The position numbers and the translations under genes are program-made. Shown piece after piece: positions 54,962 through 64,000 of a stretch of 64,000 nt of DNA. The notes below the pieces were generated by a model. That model was not told where the DNA came from. It was given only the letters and a program-made list of their open reading frames with translations, and ran no database searches. Origin of the DNA: Yoonia sp. G8-12. Its GTDB lineage: Bacteria; Pseudomonadota; Alphaproteobacteria; Rhodobacterales; Rhodobacteraceae. Where the stretch lies: assembly GCF_038443675.1 (NCBI RefSeq), contig NZ_CP151762.1, positions 3,100,001 through 3,164,000 on the forward strand, given 5' to 3'. Numbering within the stretch: the first letter of the stretch is position 1; the number at the start of each line of letters is the position of its first letter.

Positions 54962-55612
54962 TCAGTCTGTAGATGCTTGCTGAATGAACCCCATGCCTTG
55001 CCGGATATCCTGTGTCATTGCTTCGCGTGTTTTTTGGGCATCGCCCTGACGCAACGCGTGGATCGCAGCCCGATGGTGATCCACGAGATTTGCGGTGCCA
55101 TACCGTCCGCATACGACCCGCAGTGACGGCCCCACCCGCAGCCAAAGCGTTTCGGCAATCCGGTGCAGGATTTGTGCGTCCGCAAGTCGGTAAAGGTAGA
55201 AATGAAAGCGGTAGTTGGCCTCGAGATATCCGTGGATATCGCCACCCTTAATTGCGGCATCGACCAGACTATCCAGTTTCTCTAATTCATTGATATCGTG
55301 GACTTCACAACGTGCAACCGCGGCTTCTGCCAGCTCTGGTTCAACGGTCAGCCTGACCAATTCTATCTGCTGCAATCTATGTGCGGTCATCGCAGGTACT
55401 GCGATGCGTCTATTCTCAAGTGTGACCAGTGCCCCTTCAGCCGTCAGGCGCCTGATTGCTTCGCGCGCAGGGGTGACGCCGGTGCCGATTGATTCTGCCA
55501 GACCGTGTATCGTGAGGGGTTGTCCAGGGATGACTTCGCCGAACAGAATCATCTCTTTTACCCGAAGGTAAATCGTTTCATGTTCCGGCTTTTTAGTCAT
55601 CAATACGTTCAT
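54962..55612 (-). CDS. GntR-family regulator with FCD domain
   Basis: A 216-residue transcription factor. The winged HTH spans about residues 12-72 (LTIHGLAESIGTGVTPAREA then IRRLTAEGALV), and the helical FCD ligand domain follows, with metal-binding-type histidines in YRFHFYLYRLA and DHHRAAIHAL. FCD regulators usually sense small carboxylates or amines. Its position between puuA and potF suggests it controls putrescine uptake and breakdown. The start could be the second Met (five residues later). Confidence 0.85.
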   Translation of the reverse strand: MNVLMTKKPEHETIYLRVKEMILFGEVIPGQPLTIHGLAESIGTGVTPAREAIRRLTAEGALVTLENRRIAVPAMTAHRLQQIELVRLTVEPELAEAAVARCEVHDINELEKLDSLVDAAIKGGDIHGYLEANYRFHFYLYRLADAQILHRIAETLWLRVGPSLRVVCGRYGTANLVDHHRAAIHALRQGDAQKTREAMTQDIRQGMGFIQQASTD

Positions 55613-55756
55613 ATTTTTGCCTGCGTTCCGCGCATTCTTGATCCCACAAACCCTCTAAGTTGTCAAAACCTATCAAATTTCGGGAACGGGATTGCAAAGC
55701 TTCTTTAATTCATCAAAGCTGCTCTGCAGAGACTAGGATTCCTAATGGAGGATTTT

Positions 55757-56846
55757 ATGCCTAAAACGACTTCATACGCCATTCTCGCGACTGCCGTTCT
55801 TGCCGCGCAAGCGGGCTGGGCCCAAGAAGTGCGCGTCTACAATTGGTCTGACTATATTGACGAAGACTTGCTGGCCAAGTTCGAAGAAGAGACCGGCTTT
55901 GAGCTGATCTACGACGTCTTTGACAGCAATGAAGTATTGGAAACAAAACTTCTAGCTGGTGGATCGGGCTATGATGTTGTCGTGCCTACCGCGACGTTCC
56001 TGCAGCGTCAGATCGCGGCAGGCGCATTCCAGACATTGGACAAATCGCAGCTGAGCAATATCGATAACCTTTGGGATGTCGTCAGCGCACGCACCGAGAC
56101 CTACGATCCGGGCGGCGATTATTCGATCAATTACATGTGGGGTACGACCGGCCTGGGCGTGAACGTTGGCAAAGTGACCGAGATTTTGGGCGAAGACGCC
56201 CCGATCGATCTCGCTCGATCTAGTTTTTGACCCAGCAAACATGGAAAAGCTGGCCGAATGTGGTGTGCACTTCCTTGATGCCCCGGCCGAGATGATCCCG
56301 GCTGCATTGCAGTACATTGGCGAAGATCCTGACGCGAAGGATGAAGAAACTCTGGCTAAGGCAGAGCCGATCTTGGCTGCCGTGCGCCCTTACGTTCAGA
56401 AATACCACAGCTCGGAATACATTTCGGCTCTGGCCAACGGTGATATCTGCGTGGCCTTCGGGTGGTCCGGTGACATCCTGCAATCACGCGATCGCGCGAT
56501 TGAAGCCGATAACGGTGTTGAGATCGCTTATAACGCGCCAGTTGAAGGCGCTTTGATGTGGTTTGACCAAATGGCGATCCCCGTCGATGCACCGAACCCA
56601 GAGGGTGCGCACGCCTTCCTGAACTTCATTCTTGATGCAGAAAATATGGCTGCCGCGTCCAACTACGTCTATTACGCGAACGGTAACGCCGCTTCGCAAG
56701 AGTTCTTGGTCGAAGACGTGATCGGTGACCCAGCGATCTATCCAGATGCTGCGACACTTGAGACGCTTTATACAACCACACCTTACGATGCGCGCGCACA
56801 GCGTGTTGTCACGCGGATGTGGACACGGATCAAATCCGGCACTTAA
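55757..56846 (+). pseudogene. potF: Putrescine ABC transporter binding protein, frameshifted
   Basis: A periplasmic polyamine-binding protein with a signal peptide (cut after GWAQ) split by a +1 shift. Frame one runs from ATG 55757 (GGAGG before it) to a TGA at 56228; frame two resumes with LVFDPANMEKLAECGVHFLD and runs to 56846. Removing one C near 56208 would give DAPIDSLDLVFDPANMEKL, as in intact homologues. All ligand-domain segments are otherwise present, including YNWSDYIDEDLL and YMWGTTGLGVN, for about 362 residues. Either a recent mutation or a sequencing error. Confidence 0.85.
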
Positions 56847-56919
56847 GATACCATAATCCCCGGCCCGCATCATGGGCCGGGGTATTTTCAACACGCGTAG
56901 ATCTGAGGCCCTGATCCCT

Positions 56920-58041
56920 ATGCCAGAAACCGCATTTGAGCCTTGGAATGATCCGACCGCAAAGCCGCTCATCCAGTTTCGCAACGTTTCAAAGCGGTTC
57001 GGTGATTTCACAGCGATAGATGACCTCAGCATCGACATTTTTGAGCGTGAATTCTTTGCTCTGCTTGGTCCTTCGGGCTGTGGCAAGACAACGATGATGC
57101 GGATGCTTGCGGGGTTTGAGACACCGACCTCTGGCATGATCTTGCTGGACGGACAGGATATTTCGCCCATTCCGCCGAACAAACGCAGCGTGAACATGAT
57201 GTTTCAGTCCTACGCGCTGTTCCCGCATCTGACAGTTTACGAAAACATCGCCTTCGGATTGCGGCGTTCCAACATGCCCAAAGACCAGATTGATGCACGG
57301 GTAAAGCAGATGCTGAAGCTGGTGCAGATCGAAAAATTTGGCGCCCGCAAGCCCGAGCAGATTTCCGGTGGCCAGCGCCAACGCGTGGCCCTTGCGCGCG
57401 CTTTAGCCAAAGCGCCAAAGCTATTGCTGCTGGATGAGCCGCTTTCGGCATTGGACAAGAAACTGCGTCAGGACACGCAGTTTGAACTCATGGATATTCA
57501 GGAAAAAACCGGCACGACCTTTGTGGTCGTTACCCACGATCAGGAAGAGGCAATGACGGTCGCGTCCCGTGTGGCGGTCATGGACCATGGCAAGCTGAAA
57601 CAAGTTGATACCCCCGACCGGATTTATGAGGCCCCCAACAGCACCTATGTCGCCGATTTCATCGGTGACGTGAATATCATCGAAGGTCATGCCACTGTGC
57701 AGGGTCCCACCGTGGCGATCAGTTGGGCCGAAGGGCAGCCGCCGATTATTGGCACCCCCTCAAAGCCTATGTCCGACGGCAAGGTCAGTTTCGCGATACG
57801 CCCCGAAAAAGTGGCGATTTCGGCAGACAAACCGACTGACCGCAACAATGTGGTGCGGGGCAAGGTGTTGGACATTGCCTATCTTGGCAACTTGTCGACC
57901 TATCATGTGGCCCTTGCGGATGGCACGGTGATCAAGGCCCAGATGGCGAATTCACGTAGACGCTCTAGCCGTCCTTTCACATGGGAAGATGAAGTCTGGC
58001 TGTCATGGACAGACACTGCCGGCATCGTGCTGGAAAGCTGA
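56920..58041 (+). CDS. potG: Putrescine ABC transporter ATPase
   Basis: A 373-residue ABC ATPase with a C-terminal TOBE regulatory domain. Walker A GPSGCGKTT, signature ISGGQRQR, Walker B LLLLDEPLSALD and the HDQEEAMTVA switch are intact. ATG 56920 follows CTGAGG; the longer frame to 56872 has no conserved sequence. It is followed by two permease genes, the usual potFGHI order. Confidence 0.92.
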   Translation: MPETAFEPWNDPTAKPLIQFRNVSKRFGDFTAIDDLSIDIFEREFFALLGPSGCGKTTMMRMLAGFETPTSGMILLDGQDISPIPPNKRSVNMMFQSYALFPHLTVYENIAFGLRRSNMPKDQIDARVKQMLKLVQIEKFGARKPEQISGGQRQRVALARALAKAPKLLLLDEPLSALDKKLRQDTQFELMDIQEKTGTTFVVVTHDQEEAMTVASRVAVMDHGKLKQVDTPDRIYEAPNSTYVADFIGDVNIIEGHATVQGPTVAISWAEGQPPIIGTPSKPMSDGKVSFAIRPEKVAISADKPTDRNNVVRGKVLDIAYLGNLSTYHVALADGTVIKAQMANSRRRSSRPFTWEDEVWLSWTDTAGIVLES

Positions 58042-58051
58042 GGGAGACGGG

Positions 58052-58948
58052 ATGAACCTGCGTCGCTTCTCTCTTATCGCGGTCCCCTACCTTTGGCTGC
58101 TCGGTCTGTTCATGGTGCCGTTCTTGATAGTCTTCAAGATTTCGCTCTCTGATGTTGCCCTCTCTATTCCCCCTTACACTCCGACGCTGGAATTGTCTGA
58201 CGGGTGGGCAGGGTTCAGGGATTTCCTGTCGCAGCTGGATTTCGAGAATTTCGAATTTCTGGCCACCGATGATCTCTACTGGAAGAGCTATCTTTCCAGT
58301 GTGCAGATTGCTTTCATCTCAACCTCGATCTGCCTGCTGATCGGATTTCCAATTGCCTACGGCATGGCCAACGCGCCCAAGGAATGGCAGCCGACCCTGA
58401 TGCTTTTGGTGATCCTGCCGTTCTGGACCAGCTTTCTGATCCGCGTCTATTCGCTGATCGGTATTCTGAGCCAAGAGGGGATGCTGAACCAGTTTCTGAT
58501 GTGGGTGGGCATCATCAATGAACCGCTGACGATCCTGAACACCAATGTGGCCGTCTACATTGGCATCGTCTACACCTATGTGCCGTTCATGATCCTGCCG
58601 ATCTACGCCACGCTGATCAAACTGGATGGCTCACTCTTGGAAGCCGCCGAAGATCTGGGCTGTTCGCGCACCGAGGCGTTCTGGCGTATCACAGTGCCCC
58701 TGTCCAAGGCGGGCATTATCGCGGGCTGTTTCCTTGTTTTCATCCCTGCGCTGGGCGAATTCGTGATCCCCTCGCTTCTGGGTGGATCCGACACGCTGAT
58801 GATCGGCAAGGTGCTCTATGAAGAATTCTTTGCCAACCGTGATTGGCCGGTGGCCGGTGCTGTGGCGGTAATCCTGCTGCTGATCCTGATCATCCCGATC
58901 GTGCTCTATCAGCGGAATGAGCAAAAAATGATGGAGGCCGAAACATGA
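58052..58948 (+). CDS. potH: Putrescine ABC transporter permease
   Basis: A 298-residue inner-membrane permease with six main helices. The EAA loop that docks the ATPase is EAAEDLGCSRTEAFWRITVP near residue 200. AGGGAGACGGG precedes the ATG. Its stop overlaps the potI start (ATGA). The YSLIGILSQEGMLNQFLM segment is typical of PotH. Confidence 0.92.
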   Translation: MNLRRFSLIAVPYLWLLGLFMVPFLIVFKISLSDVALSIPPYTPTLELSDGWAGFRDFLSQLDFENFEFLATDDLYWKSYLSSVQIAFISTSICLLIGFPIAYGMANAPKEWQPTLMLLVILPFWTSFLIRVYSLIGILSQEGMLNQFLMWVGIINEPLTILNTNVAVYIGIVYTYVPFMILPIYATLIKLDGSLLEAAEDLGCSRTEAFWRITVPLSKAGIIAGCFLVFIPALGEFVIPSLLGGSDTLMIGKVLYEEFFANRDWPVAGAVAVILLLILIIPIVLYQRNEQKMMEAET

Positions 58949-59763
58949 GGCGGCTGACATGGTTTAATGCCACATCGCTGACGCTGGGATTTGCGTTTCT
59001 GTATATCCCGATGATTGTCGTGATCATATACAGCTTCAACGAAAGCCGTCTGGTTACCGTATGGGGCGGCTTTTCGACCAAGTGGTATGGCGAGCTGTTG
59101 CAGAACGAGGCTTTTTTAAGCGCTGCATGGGTGACCTTTAAGGTGGGTTTTTTCTCATCCATCATCGCGACGGTCCTTGGCACGATGGGGGCCTATGTGC
59201 TGGTGCGGGGCGGTCGGTTCTACGGGCGCACGCTATTTTCCGGAATGATCTATGCGCCGCTTGTGATGCCCGAGGTGATTACCGGTCTTTCGTTGCTGTT
59301 ACTCTTTATCTCGATCGGGCTGGACCGTGGGATGTTCACGATCATCCTCGCCCATGCAACATTCTCGATGTGCTATGTGTCCGTCGTGGTCAGCTCGCGT
59401 TTGGTCAGCTTTGACCGCTCCGTCGAAGAAGCCGCCCTTGATCTGGGCTGCACCCCGTTTGAGGCATTCCGCCTGGTGACCCTGCCCATCATCGCGCCGG
59501 CGGTGATTTCCGGCTGGTTGCTGGCGCTGACGCTTTCGCTCGACGATCTGGTGATCGCTTCCTTCGTGGCGGGGCCATCGGCCACGACGCTGCCGATCAA
59601 AGTGTTCAGTTCGATCCGCTTGGGTGTGAGCCCCGAAATCAACGCGCTCTCCACCATTCTGATCGGGATCGTCACCATTGGCACGATTGCCGCGTCCTTG
59701 ACGACCAAACGCGCCGTTATGCGGCGGCAGCGCGAAGAGCGGATGGCAGAGCAGGCGGGCTGA
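58945..59763 (+). CDS. potI: Putrescine ABC transporter permease
   Basis: A 272-residue permease, partner of PotH, with six helices and the coupling segment EAALDLGCTPFEAFRLVTLP near residue 165. It ends the transporter operon and converges with the RTX protease gene. No clear terminator lies in the 31-bp gap. Confidence 0.92.
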   Translation: MRRLTWFNATSLTLGFAFLYIPMIVVIIYSFNESRLVTVWGGFSTKWYGELLQNEAFLSAAWVTFKVGFFSSIIATVLGTMGAYVLVRGGRFYGRTLFSGMIYAPLVMPEVITGLSLLLLFISIGLDRGMFTIILAHATFSMCYVSVVVSSRLVSFDRSVEEAALDLGCTPFEAFRLVTLPIIAPAVISGWLLALTLSLDDLVIASFVAGPSATTLPIKVFSSIRLGVSPEINALSTILIGIVTIGTIAASLTTKRAVMRRQREERMAEQAG

Positions 59764-59794
59764 ACCCTGTGCCGGGTGTCATCAGGGCCGCAAA

Positions 59795-61834
59795 TTAAAG
59801 AATGAAATCACCCGCGGTCACGCCGGTCGTTCCTGCGAGAGTGATACCCATATCCGCATTCCCGTCGCCGTCCTGATCAACAAAGATGATGGTGTCGCCA
59901 CCGGACACAGTTGCCCAAATTTCGCCAGCCGAATTTGTTGGCGCGCCACCTGCGTTGAAGGTAAACGCCTGATCACCGCCAAGCGACAGATCGGCGTCGA
60001 TCATTCTGAGATCAATGTCATCCGTCCCGGTCTCAAAATCTGTAATGTTGTCTCTGTTGTTGTTCCAGCTATCGCTGATGGCATTGAATATGAAGGTATC
60101 CGCACCGCTGCCGCCCCTCATCAGGTCCTGACCAAGACCGCCGGTAATCTCGTCAGTTCCGCTTCCACCATCGATTTCATCATTACCGCGACCACCGAAA
60201 AGCGCGTCATTGCCGCCGCCTCCTGCGATCACATCATTACCGCTTCCGCCATAGATGGTGTCTGCGCCTGTACCGCCGGTGATCTGATCGTTACCAGAGC
60301 TACCGTAGATCGTGTTTGTCCCGCTGCTGGATGAAATCGTATCGTTGCCGGAATTTCCATCAACGAGGTCGTTGTTGCCGCCAGCGTCAACCGTGTCGTT
60401 CCCTGTGCCGCCGGATATATTGTCATTGCCTGCGTCGCCGTTGATCTCGTCGGTTCCGGCGCCACCGTTCAGAGTATCGCGCCCTGCGCCACCAATCAAA
60501 AGATCGTTGCCGCCGTTGCCAGTCAGCACATTATTTCCATCGTTTCCGACAAGCGTATCATCGCCGCTGCCGCTTGTTGCATTTTCAATCATCACGCCAT
60601 TTGCGATGGTAAATCCGCCTTGGATCCCCGAAGCATTCGAGATGAAGCCGCCGCCGCCAGGGCCATAATCAAGCGTGGCTGGTCGTAGATCGATAATGGT
60701 GTCACGGGAACCGCTATAGGCGATTGTATCAATGCCGCCAGTATCCCAAATCGACATCCACCCTGTGCCAGCGCTGTTTGAACTGTCTAATGCATAGGTA
60801 TTGTTGCCGTTGTTGTGGGTTGTATTCGCACCATAGAGTTGCTGAAGCATGGCGATATCCAGCGCCATTGGTGTCGCAGAGTCCCCATAGTTGAAATTGG
60901 TTGCGCCGGGCGCGCCACCCCATCCGCTATTGTAGGACATGATGGTATTTACGCCTTGGCCCAAGCCGTTGACACCAAAGTCATAGAACGACACGTCAAC
61001 GCCCGGAAACGCAGAGTCGGCTGGGGTATCGGCATGCGGGTGTTCAAGGCCAAGACCGTGCAACACTTCATGAATAATCGTGCTGTATCCTAGTCCGCCA
61101 GCTTGCAGACCTTCAGGGGTCCAGCCAAAGCCCGCGCCGTTGAAGACGCCGACGCTGGAAAAATCACGGAAAGGAAGGAAAAAATATCCAAGCAGGCCCT
61201 CGCCGCCATTGGGGTCATTCACAAGCTCATTGGTATCGAGCACCAGTTGAAAATCAGCATTTGCATTGCTGCTTTCTTCGAATGTTATATTTGCCACCGC
61301 TTCGACTGCACCAAGTGCGGCCATGAATTGCGCGCGTTCACTTTCGGACCAGCCTTCGGATGTTACGCCATCACGTGTTTGCCCATCGGGTACAAAGTAG
61401 ACCGTAATTGGTGACGCCGCATCGGTGCGGAGTGAGCCGGAATCCAAAACGTCCAATGGTGTCCCCGAGGGTTCTGGTACTGACACAGCCTCAAGTGTGT
61501 ATGAGCCGCTTGATCCGTTAAAGTATGAGCCAGCTTCGACATAAAATGTGCCGCCGGCGCCTCCGCCAAAGATTACCGTGGCATTAAAGTCCGTGTTTGA
61601 AGCATCGCTTTCGTCGTCGGTCGTGACAAAATTGCCATCGGCATCATAGACGCTCATGTACGCATCAAGTGGCGTTGCGCCCGTACCGCGCTGAGTGACC
61701 GCAACCCATTCGCCGGGATCCAGATCAATACGCACCCAATCACGGTCGGCCCCGCTACTCAGCGTGCTGGTGAATTCCGGGCCATCAACTGTAAGGGTTG
61801 CTGTAGTTGAACTGTTGTTGGGAAGATCGGCCAT
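59795..61834 (-). CDS. Secreted RTX metalloprotease (serralysin-like) with N-terminal PPC domain
   Basis: A 679-residue protein. Residues 10-120 look like a pre-peptidase C-terminal (PPC) beta domain. The M10-type catalytic domain has the zinc motif HEVLHGLGLEHPH (His255, Glu256, His259, His265) and a Met-turn at TIMSY (Met299). Residues 423-580 are calcium-binding RTX nonapeptides (GGxGxDxxx). The C-terminal 100 residues resemble a type I secretion signal domain, and there is no Sec signal. ATG 61834 is preceded by AGAAGAGA; the frame to 61939 adds an unlikely leader. It probably degrades extracellular protein. No exporter genes are in view. Confidence 0.87.
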   Translation of the reverse strand: MADLPNNSSTTATLTVDGPEFTSTLSSGADRDWVRIDLDPGEWVAVTQRGTGATPLDAYMSVYDADGNFVTTDDESDASNTDFNATVIFGGGAGGTFYVEAGSYFNGSSGSYTLEAVSVPEPSGTPLDVLDSGSLRTDAASPITVYFVPDGQTRDGVTSEGWSESERAQFMAALGAVEAVANITFEESSNANADFQLVLDTNELVNDPNGGEGLLGYFFLPFRDFSSVGVFNGAGFGWTPEGLQAGGLGYSTIIHEVLHGLGLEHPHADTPADSAFPGVDVSFYDFGVNGLGQGVNTIMSYNSGWGGAPGATNFNYGDSATPMALDIAMLQQLYGANTTHNNGNNTYALDSSNSAGTGWMSIWDTGGIDTIAYSGSRDTIIDLRPATLDYGPGGGGFISNASGIQGGFTIANGVMIENATSGSGDDTLVGNDGNNVLTGNGGNDLLIGGAGRDTLNGGAGTDEINGDAGNDNISGGTGNDTVDAGGNNDLVDGNSGNDTISSSSGTNTIYGSSGNDQITGGTGADTIYGGSGNDVIAGGGGNDALFGGRGNDEIDGGSGTDEITGGLGQDLMRGGSGADTFIFNAISDSWNNNRDNITDFETGTDDIDLRMIDADLSLGGDQAFTFNAGGAPTNSAGEIWATVSGGDTIIFVDQDGDGNADMGITLAGTTGVTAGDFIL

Positions 61835-62166
61835 AAATAAATCTCTTCTGACGGCGTGGAGTGCTAAAATAATACAATGATGCTGCAGGTTGCGCAAAGA
61901 AGACACAAGAACTGTGGCAGAAATTAGTTCAACACGCACATTGGCTAAGATTATTCCTATCTCTCTAGGCTTTGCGCAATCCGTTTCGAGAAAGGTGACC
62001 TGTATGGCAATTGCGCAGACAGACGATCAGTCGGGCGCAACCAGAACACCGCGTAGATCTGGATTACCGGTCGCGGCCGTTCTAGACTTTCAAGGTCGAA
62101 CTGCGGATCACGTGTGACAGATGCAGAGCTGCGATACGACATTGAAATCAAAGGGGTACGTGCCGA
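61835..62166. other. Divergent intergenic region, no gene supported
   Basis: This 330-bp stretch separates the protease gene from the dehydrogenase gene. Its short open frames (for example one ending at 62117) lack a ribosome-binding site and any recognisable protein pattern. Promoters for both flanking genes should lie here, but I could not assign hexamers with confidence. Confidence 0.5.
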
Positions 62167-63054
62167 ATGACGAAAGAAACGATTGGTGTGGTCGGTGTTG
62201 GCCTGATGGGGCAAGGAATTGCCAAGAACCTACTCGCGGCGAATTACCCGGTCACGGTGATTGCCCACCGCAACCGGGGCCCCGTCGAGAACCTCGTAGC
62301 ACTTGGTGCAATCGAAGTGAGCGACCTGAAAGATATGGCGGCCGAATGTTCGATTATCCACATTTGCGCACCGGGATCGCCGCAGGTCGAAACGATTGTT
62401 GGCGCGCTCTTGCCAGCGCTCAAGCCCGGCAGCGTTATCGTCGATTGTTCCACCTCTGACCCGACCTCAACCGTCGCCTTGGCAAAGTCACTTGAAGATG
62501 TGGGGTGCCACATGGCCGATGCTCCGCTAGGCGGCACGCCGGTGCAGGCCGAGAACGGTGAATTGGCCACGATGATCGGCGCTGATGCAGAGGTCTTTGC
62601 GCGGCTGAGGCCAGTCATCGCAAGCTGGGCCAGCGCGACCGTCCACATCGGGCCGTGCGGGGCAGGGCATAAAATGAAGCTGCTCAACAACTTCGTCTCG
62701 CTTGGCTACGCCGCTCTTTACGCTGAGGCGTTGGCGCTGTCGCGCAAGGTGGGAATTTCGGTCGATCAATTCGACAGTGTCATCCGCGGGAGCCGGATGG
62801 ATTGTGGTTTCTACCAAACCTTCATGGGCTATGCCGTAGAGGGCAACCGCGAGGCCCATAAGTTCACGCTGACGAACGCGCTGAAGGATTTACGCTACCT
62901 AGAGGCGATGGCAGATCATGTCGCGCTGGCAAACCCTATTGGTAATGCGGTCAAAAACAGTTTCGCTCTGGCCAGCGCCGCTGGCGGCGACGGGCCAGAG
63001 GATTATGTGCCGCACCTTGTCGATTTTGTCGCGCGGCAGAACGGGCTGGATTAG
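62167..63054 (+). CDS. NAD(P)-dependent beta-hydroxyacid dehydrogenase
   Basis: A 295-residue enzyme of the 3-hydroxyisobutyrate/tartronate semialdehyde reductase family. The Rossmann motif is IGVVGVGLMGQGIAKNLL at the N-terminus, the substrate-binding segment is MADAPLGGTPVQAENGEL, and the catalytic Lys is in GPCGAGHKMKLLNNFVS. The C-terminal helical domain is complete. The exact substrate is not known. Its stop overlaps the 3' end of the PRC-barrel gene by four bases, convergently. Confidence 0.88.
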   Translation: MTKETIGVVGVGLMGQGIAKNLLAANYPVTVIAHRNRGPVENLVALGAIEVSDLKDMAAECSIIHICAPGSPQVETIVGALLPALKPGSVIVDCSTSDPTSTVALAKSLEDVGCHMADAPLGGTPVQAENGELATMIGADAEVFARLRPVIASWASATVHIGPCGAGHKMKLLNNFVSLGYAALYAEALALSRKVGISVDQFDSVIRGSRMDCGFYQTFMGYAVEGNREAHKFTLTNALKDLRYLEAMADHVALANPIGNAVKNSFALASAAGGDGPEDYVPHLVDFVARQNGLD

Positions 63055-63725
63055 AACACGCCGTAGTAGGTGGCGACCTTATCCGCCCAGTGCCGGTCGA
63101 TGGCAGCGTTATTTTCAAGCTGTGGACTGGCGTTCAATGCTTTGGCATCGATCGCTAACACGGTCTTCGTGTCGGCATCGCCTACGGTTTCCACCAGGCT
63201 CATCGGCAGCACCCGCTGTGTTTCAGGCAATACCACGCCGGTGTCGACGGCAAGATGACTGACGGTCAGGTTCGATGTGCCCGCGATCAGGCCAATGACT
63301 TTGCCAAGGTTTTCTGCATCATGGCAGGCCGTGGAGCCAGCGACACCACTTGCCGAAAACATCTGTCCGTCGGGTGCGTTCTTTTCCAAGAACGTGGCAG
63401 CTACATCTTTGCTTGATGGTCCAAGGATCAATGAGGGTATATCGCTGAGTTGCAGCCCACCATCGAGGCCCGCTGTGTCAATCACCTCCAGGTTTGCCAC
63501 CTCGGCCTTGGTCAGTCGGAGACTTATGGTGCGATCATCGGGGTCTATTTTTCCAATTCTGTCGGCTGAAACAACAACCGTATGGTTGGACAACAAACCG
63601 CCAGTATCGACGGCAAGATATTTGATTTTCATTGTCGCGCGTTCAACGAAGACGTCCACGATGGTGGCCTTGAAGTCTTCGGCTTCGACTAAAAAACGAA
63701 AAAGATCGTTCACTGAGAACAGCAT
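63051..63725 (-). CDS. Protein with two PRC-barrel-like domains
   Basis: A 224-residue acidic protein built of two similar halves, about residues 1-70 and 115-190. Each carries the barrel strand pattern KIKYLAVDTGGLLSNHTVVV or NLTVSHLAVDTGVVLPETQR, so it looks like an internal duplication. PRC barrels occur in RimM and photosynthetic reaction-centre H subunits and in many stress proteins; no specific role can be given. AAAGGAATTTCTC precedes the ATG. The 275 bp from its start to the window end show no gene. Confidence 0.75.
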   Translation of the reverse strand: MLFSVNDLFRFLVEAEDFKATIVDVFVERATMKIKYLAVDTGGLLSNHTVVVSADRIGKIDPDDRTISLRLTKAEVANLEVIDTAGLDGGLQLSDIPSLILGPSSKDVAATFLEKNAPDGQMFSASGVAGSTACHDAENLGKVIGLIAGTSNLTVSHLAVDTGVVLPETQRVLPMSLVETVGDADTKTVLAIDAKALNASPQLENNAAIDRHWADKVATYYGVF

Positions 63726-64000
63726 GAGAAATTCCTTTCATCTTGCGTTTGGGTCTATGTTTGGTCTTCCGGTCGGGCCGCCGGACTGCCACAACTTAAG
63801 CGCAGGCACCTAAACCACTGACGGGCCATCCTTCATGCAGTTTGGATGTAGACGGCTCCTGCATACTCATATCGCTTTGGCATTCCGCCCTTTTTTTTGC
63901 ATCGTTGCGCTGTGGTTGTCTTTAACGCACGCATAGTAAGACATAGGGTTTAACACCGAAAAGTCCAACTAATCGCCGGTATGTCAGCTCACCAGCTGCT

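Noticed and set aside
60312..60668. A plus-strand frame of repeating Ser/Leu/Pro blocks.
   Set aside because: The periodicity only reflects the RTX nonapeptide repeats of the protease encoded on the other strand.
61890..62117. A 75-codon plus-strand frame before the dehydrogenase gene.
   Set aside because: It has no ribosome-binding site or protein pattern and crosses the probable divergent promoter region.

Overview
The window is chromosomal DNA of an alphaproteobacterium of the order Rhodobacterales, most likely a marine Roseobacter-group species (a Loktanella/Yoonia-like genome would fit, but the genus is a guess). The signs are the ribosomal supercluster with adk between secY and rpsM, an AapJQMP amino-acid transporter, the yidC-MOSC-engB-argB block, an Atp12-type F1 chaperone, and REP-like palindromes with GTAG feet.

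Layout. 1-11 kb: end of a glutathione peroxidase, a membrane protein, a family-2 glycosyltransferase, a UbiH-type FAD monooxygenase, a frameshifted amidase, a class I aminotransferase, ftsK, a universal stress protein behind a candidate FnrL site, a DMT exporter and a TbpB-like lipoprotein. 11-35.4 kb: the str-S10-spc-alpha ribosomal supercluster (rpsL to rplQ, with fusA, tuf, secY, adk, rpoA). 35.4-39.6 kb: rarA (frameshifted), crcB, rluC, a HAD phosphatase and an Atp12 chaperone. 39.8-44.3 kb: aapJQMP. 44.4-50.5 kb: a GNAT enzyme, then on the minus strand yidC-MOSC-engB-argB-4Fe4S protein-SixA-like phosphatase, and a 56-residue unknown. 50.8-59.8 kb: a putrescine module, with puuB-spuC-puuA and a GntR regulator on the minus strand and potFGHI on the plus strand. 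59.8-64 kb: an RTX metalloprotease, a beta-hydroxyacid dehydrogenase and a PRC-barrel protein.

The most interesting region is the ribosomal supercluster. It is interrupted by non-ribosomal cargo at four points. A PIN-domain protein lies between tuf and rpsJ. A Panacea-domain antitoxin with a translationally coupled partner (PanAT-like toxin-antitoxin) lies between rplW and rplB. A two-helix membrane protein and a 2OG-Fe(II) oxygenase lie between rplP and rpmC. A DUF1127 protein lies between rpmD and rplO. Directly downstream of each cargo block, and also before rpsL and rpsM, sits a sigma70-type promoter with exactly 17 bp spacing, usually TTGnnn-N17-TATACG, with no T at -7. So the ancestral operon seems to be transcribed as separately restarted segments. 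Inverted pairs of GTAG-footed hairpins (REP/BIME-like) lie at several of the same breaks.

Four conserved genes (amidase, rarA, spuC N-terminus, potF) are broken by one- or two-base indels. Three of these are in or beside short G/C homopolymers, so sequencing error is as likely as true gene decay. No tRNA, rRNA, CRISPR array, insertion sequence or prophage was recognised.
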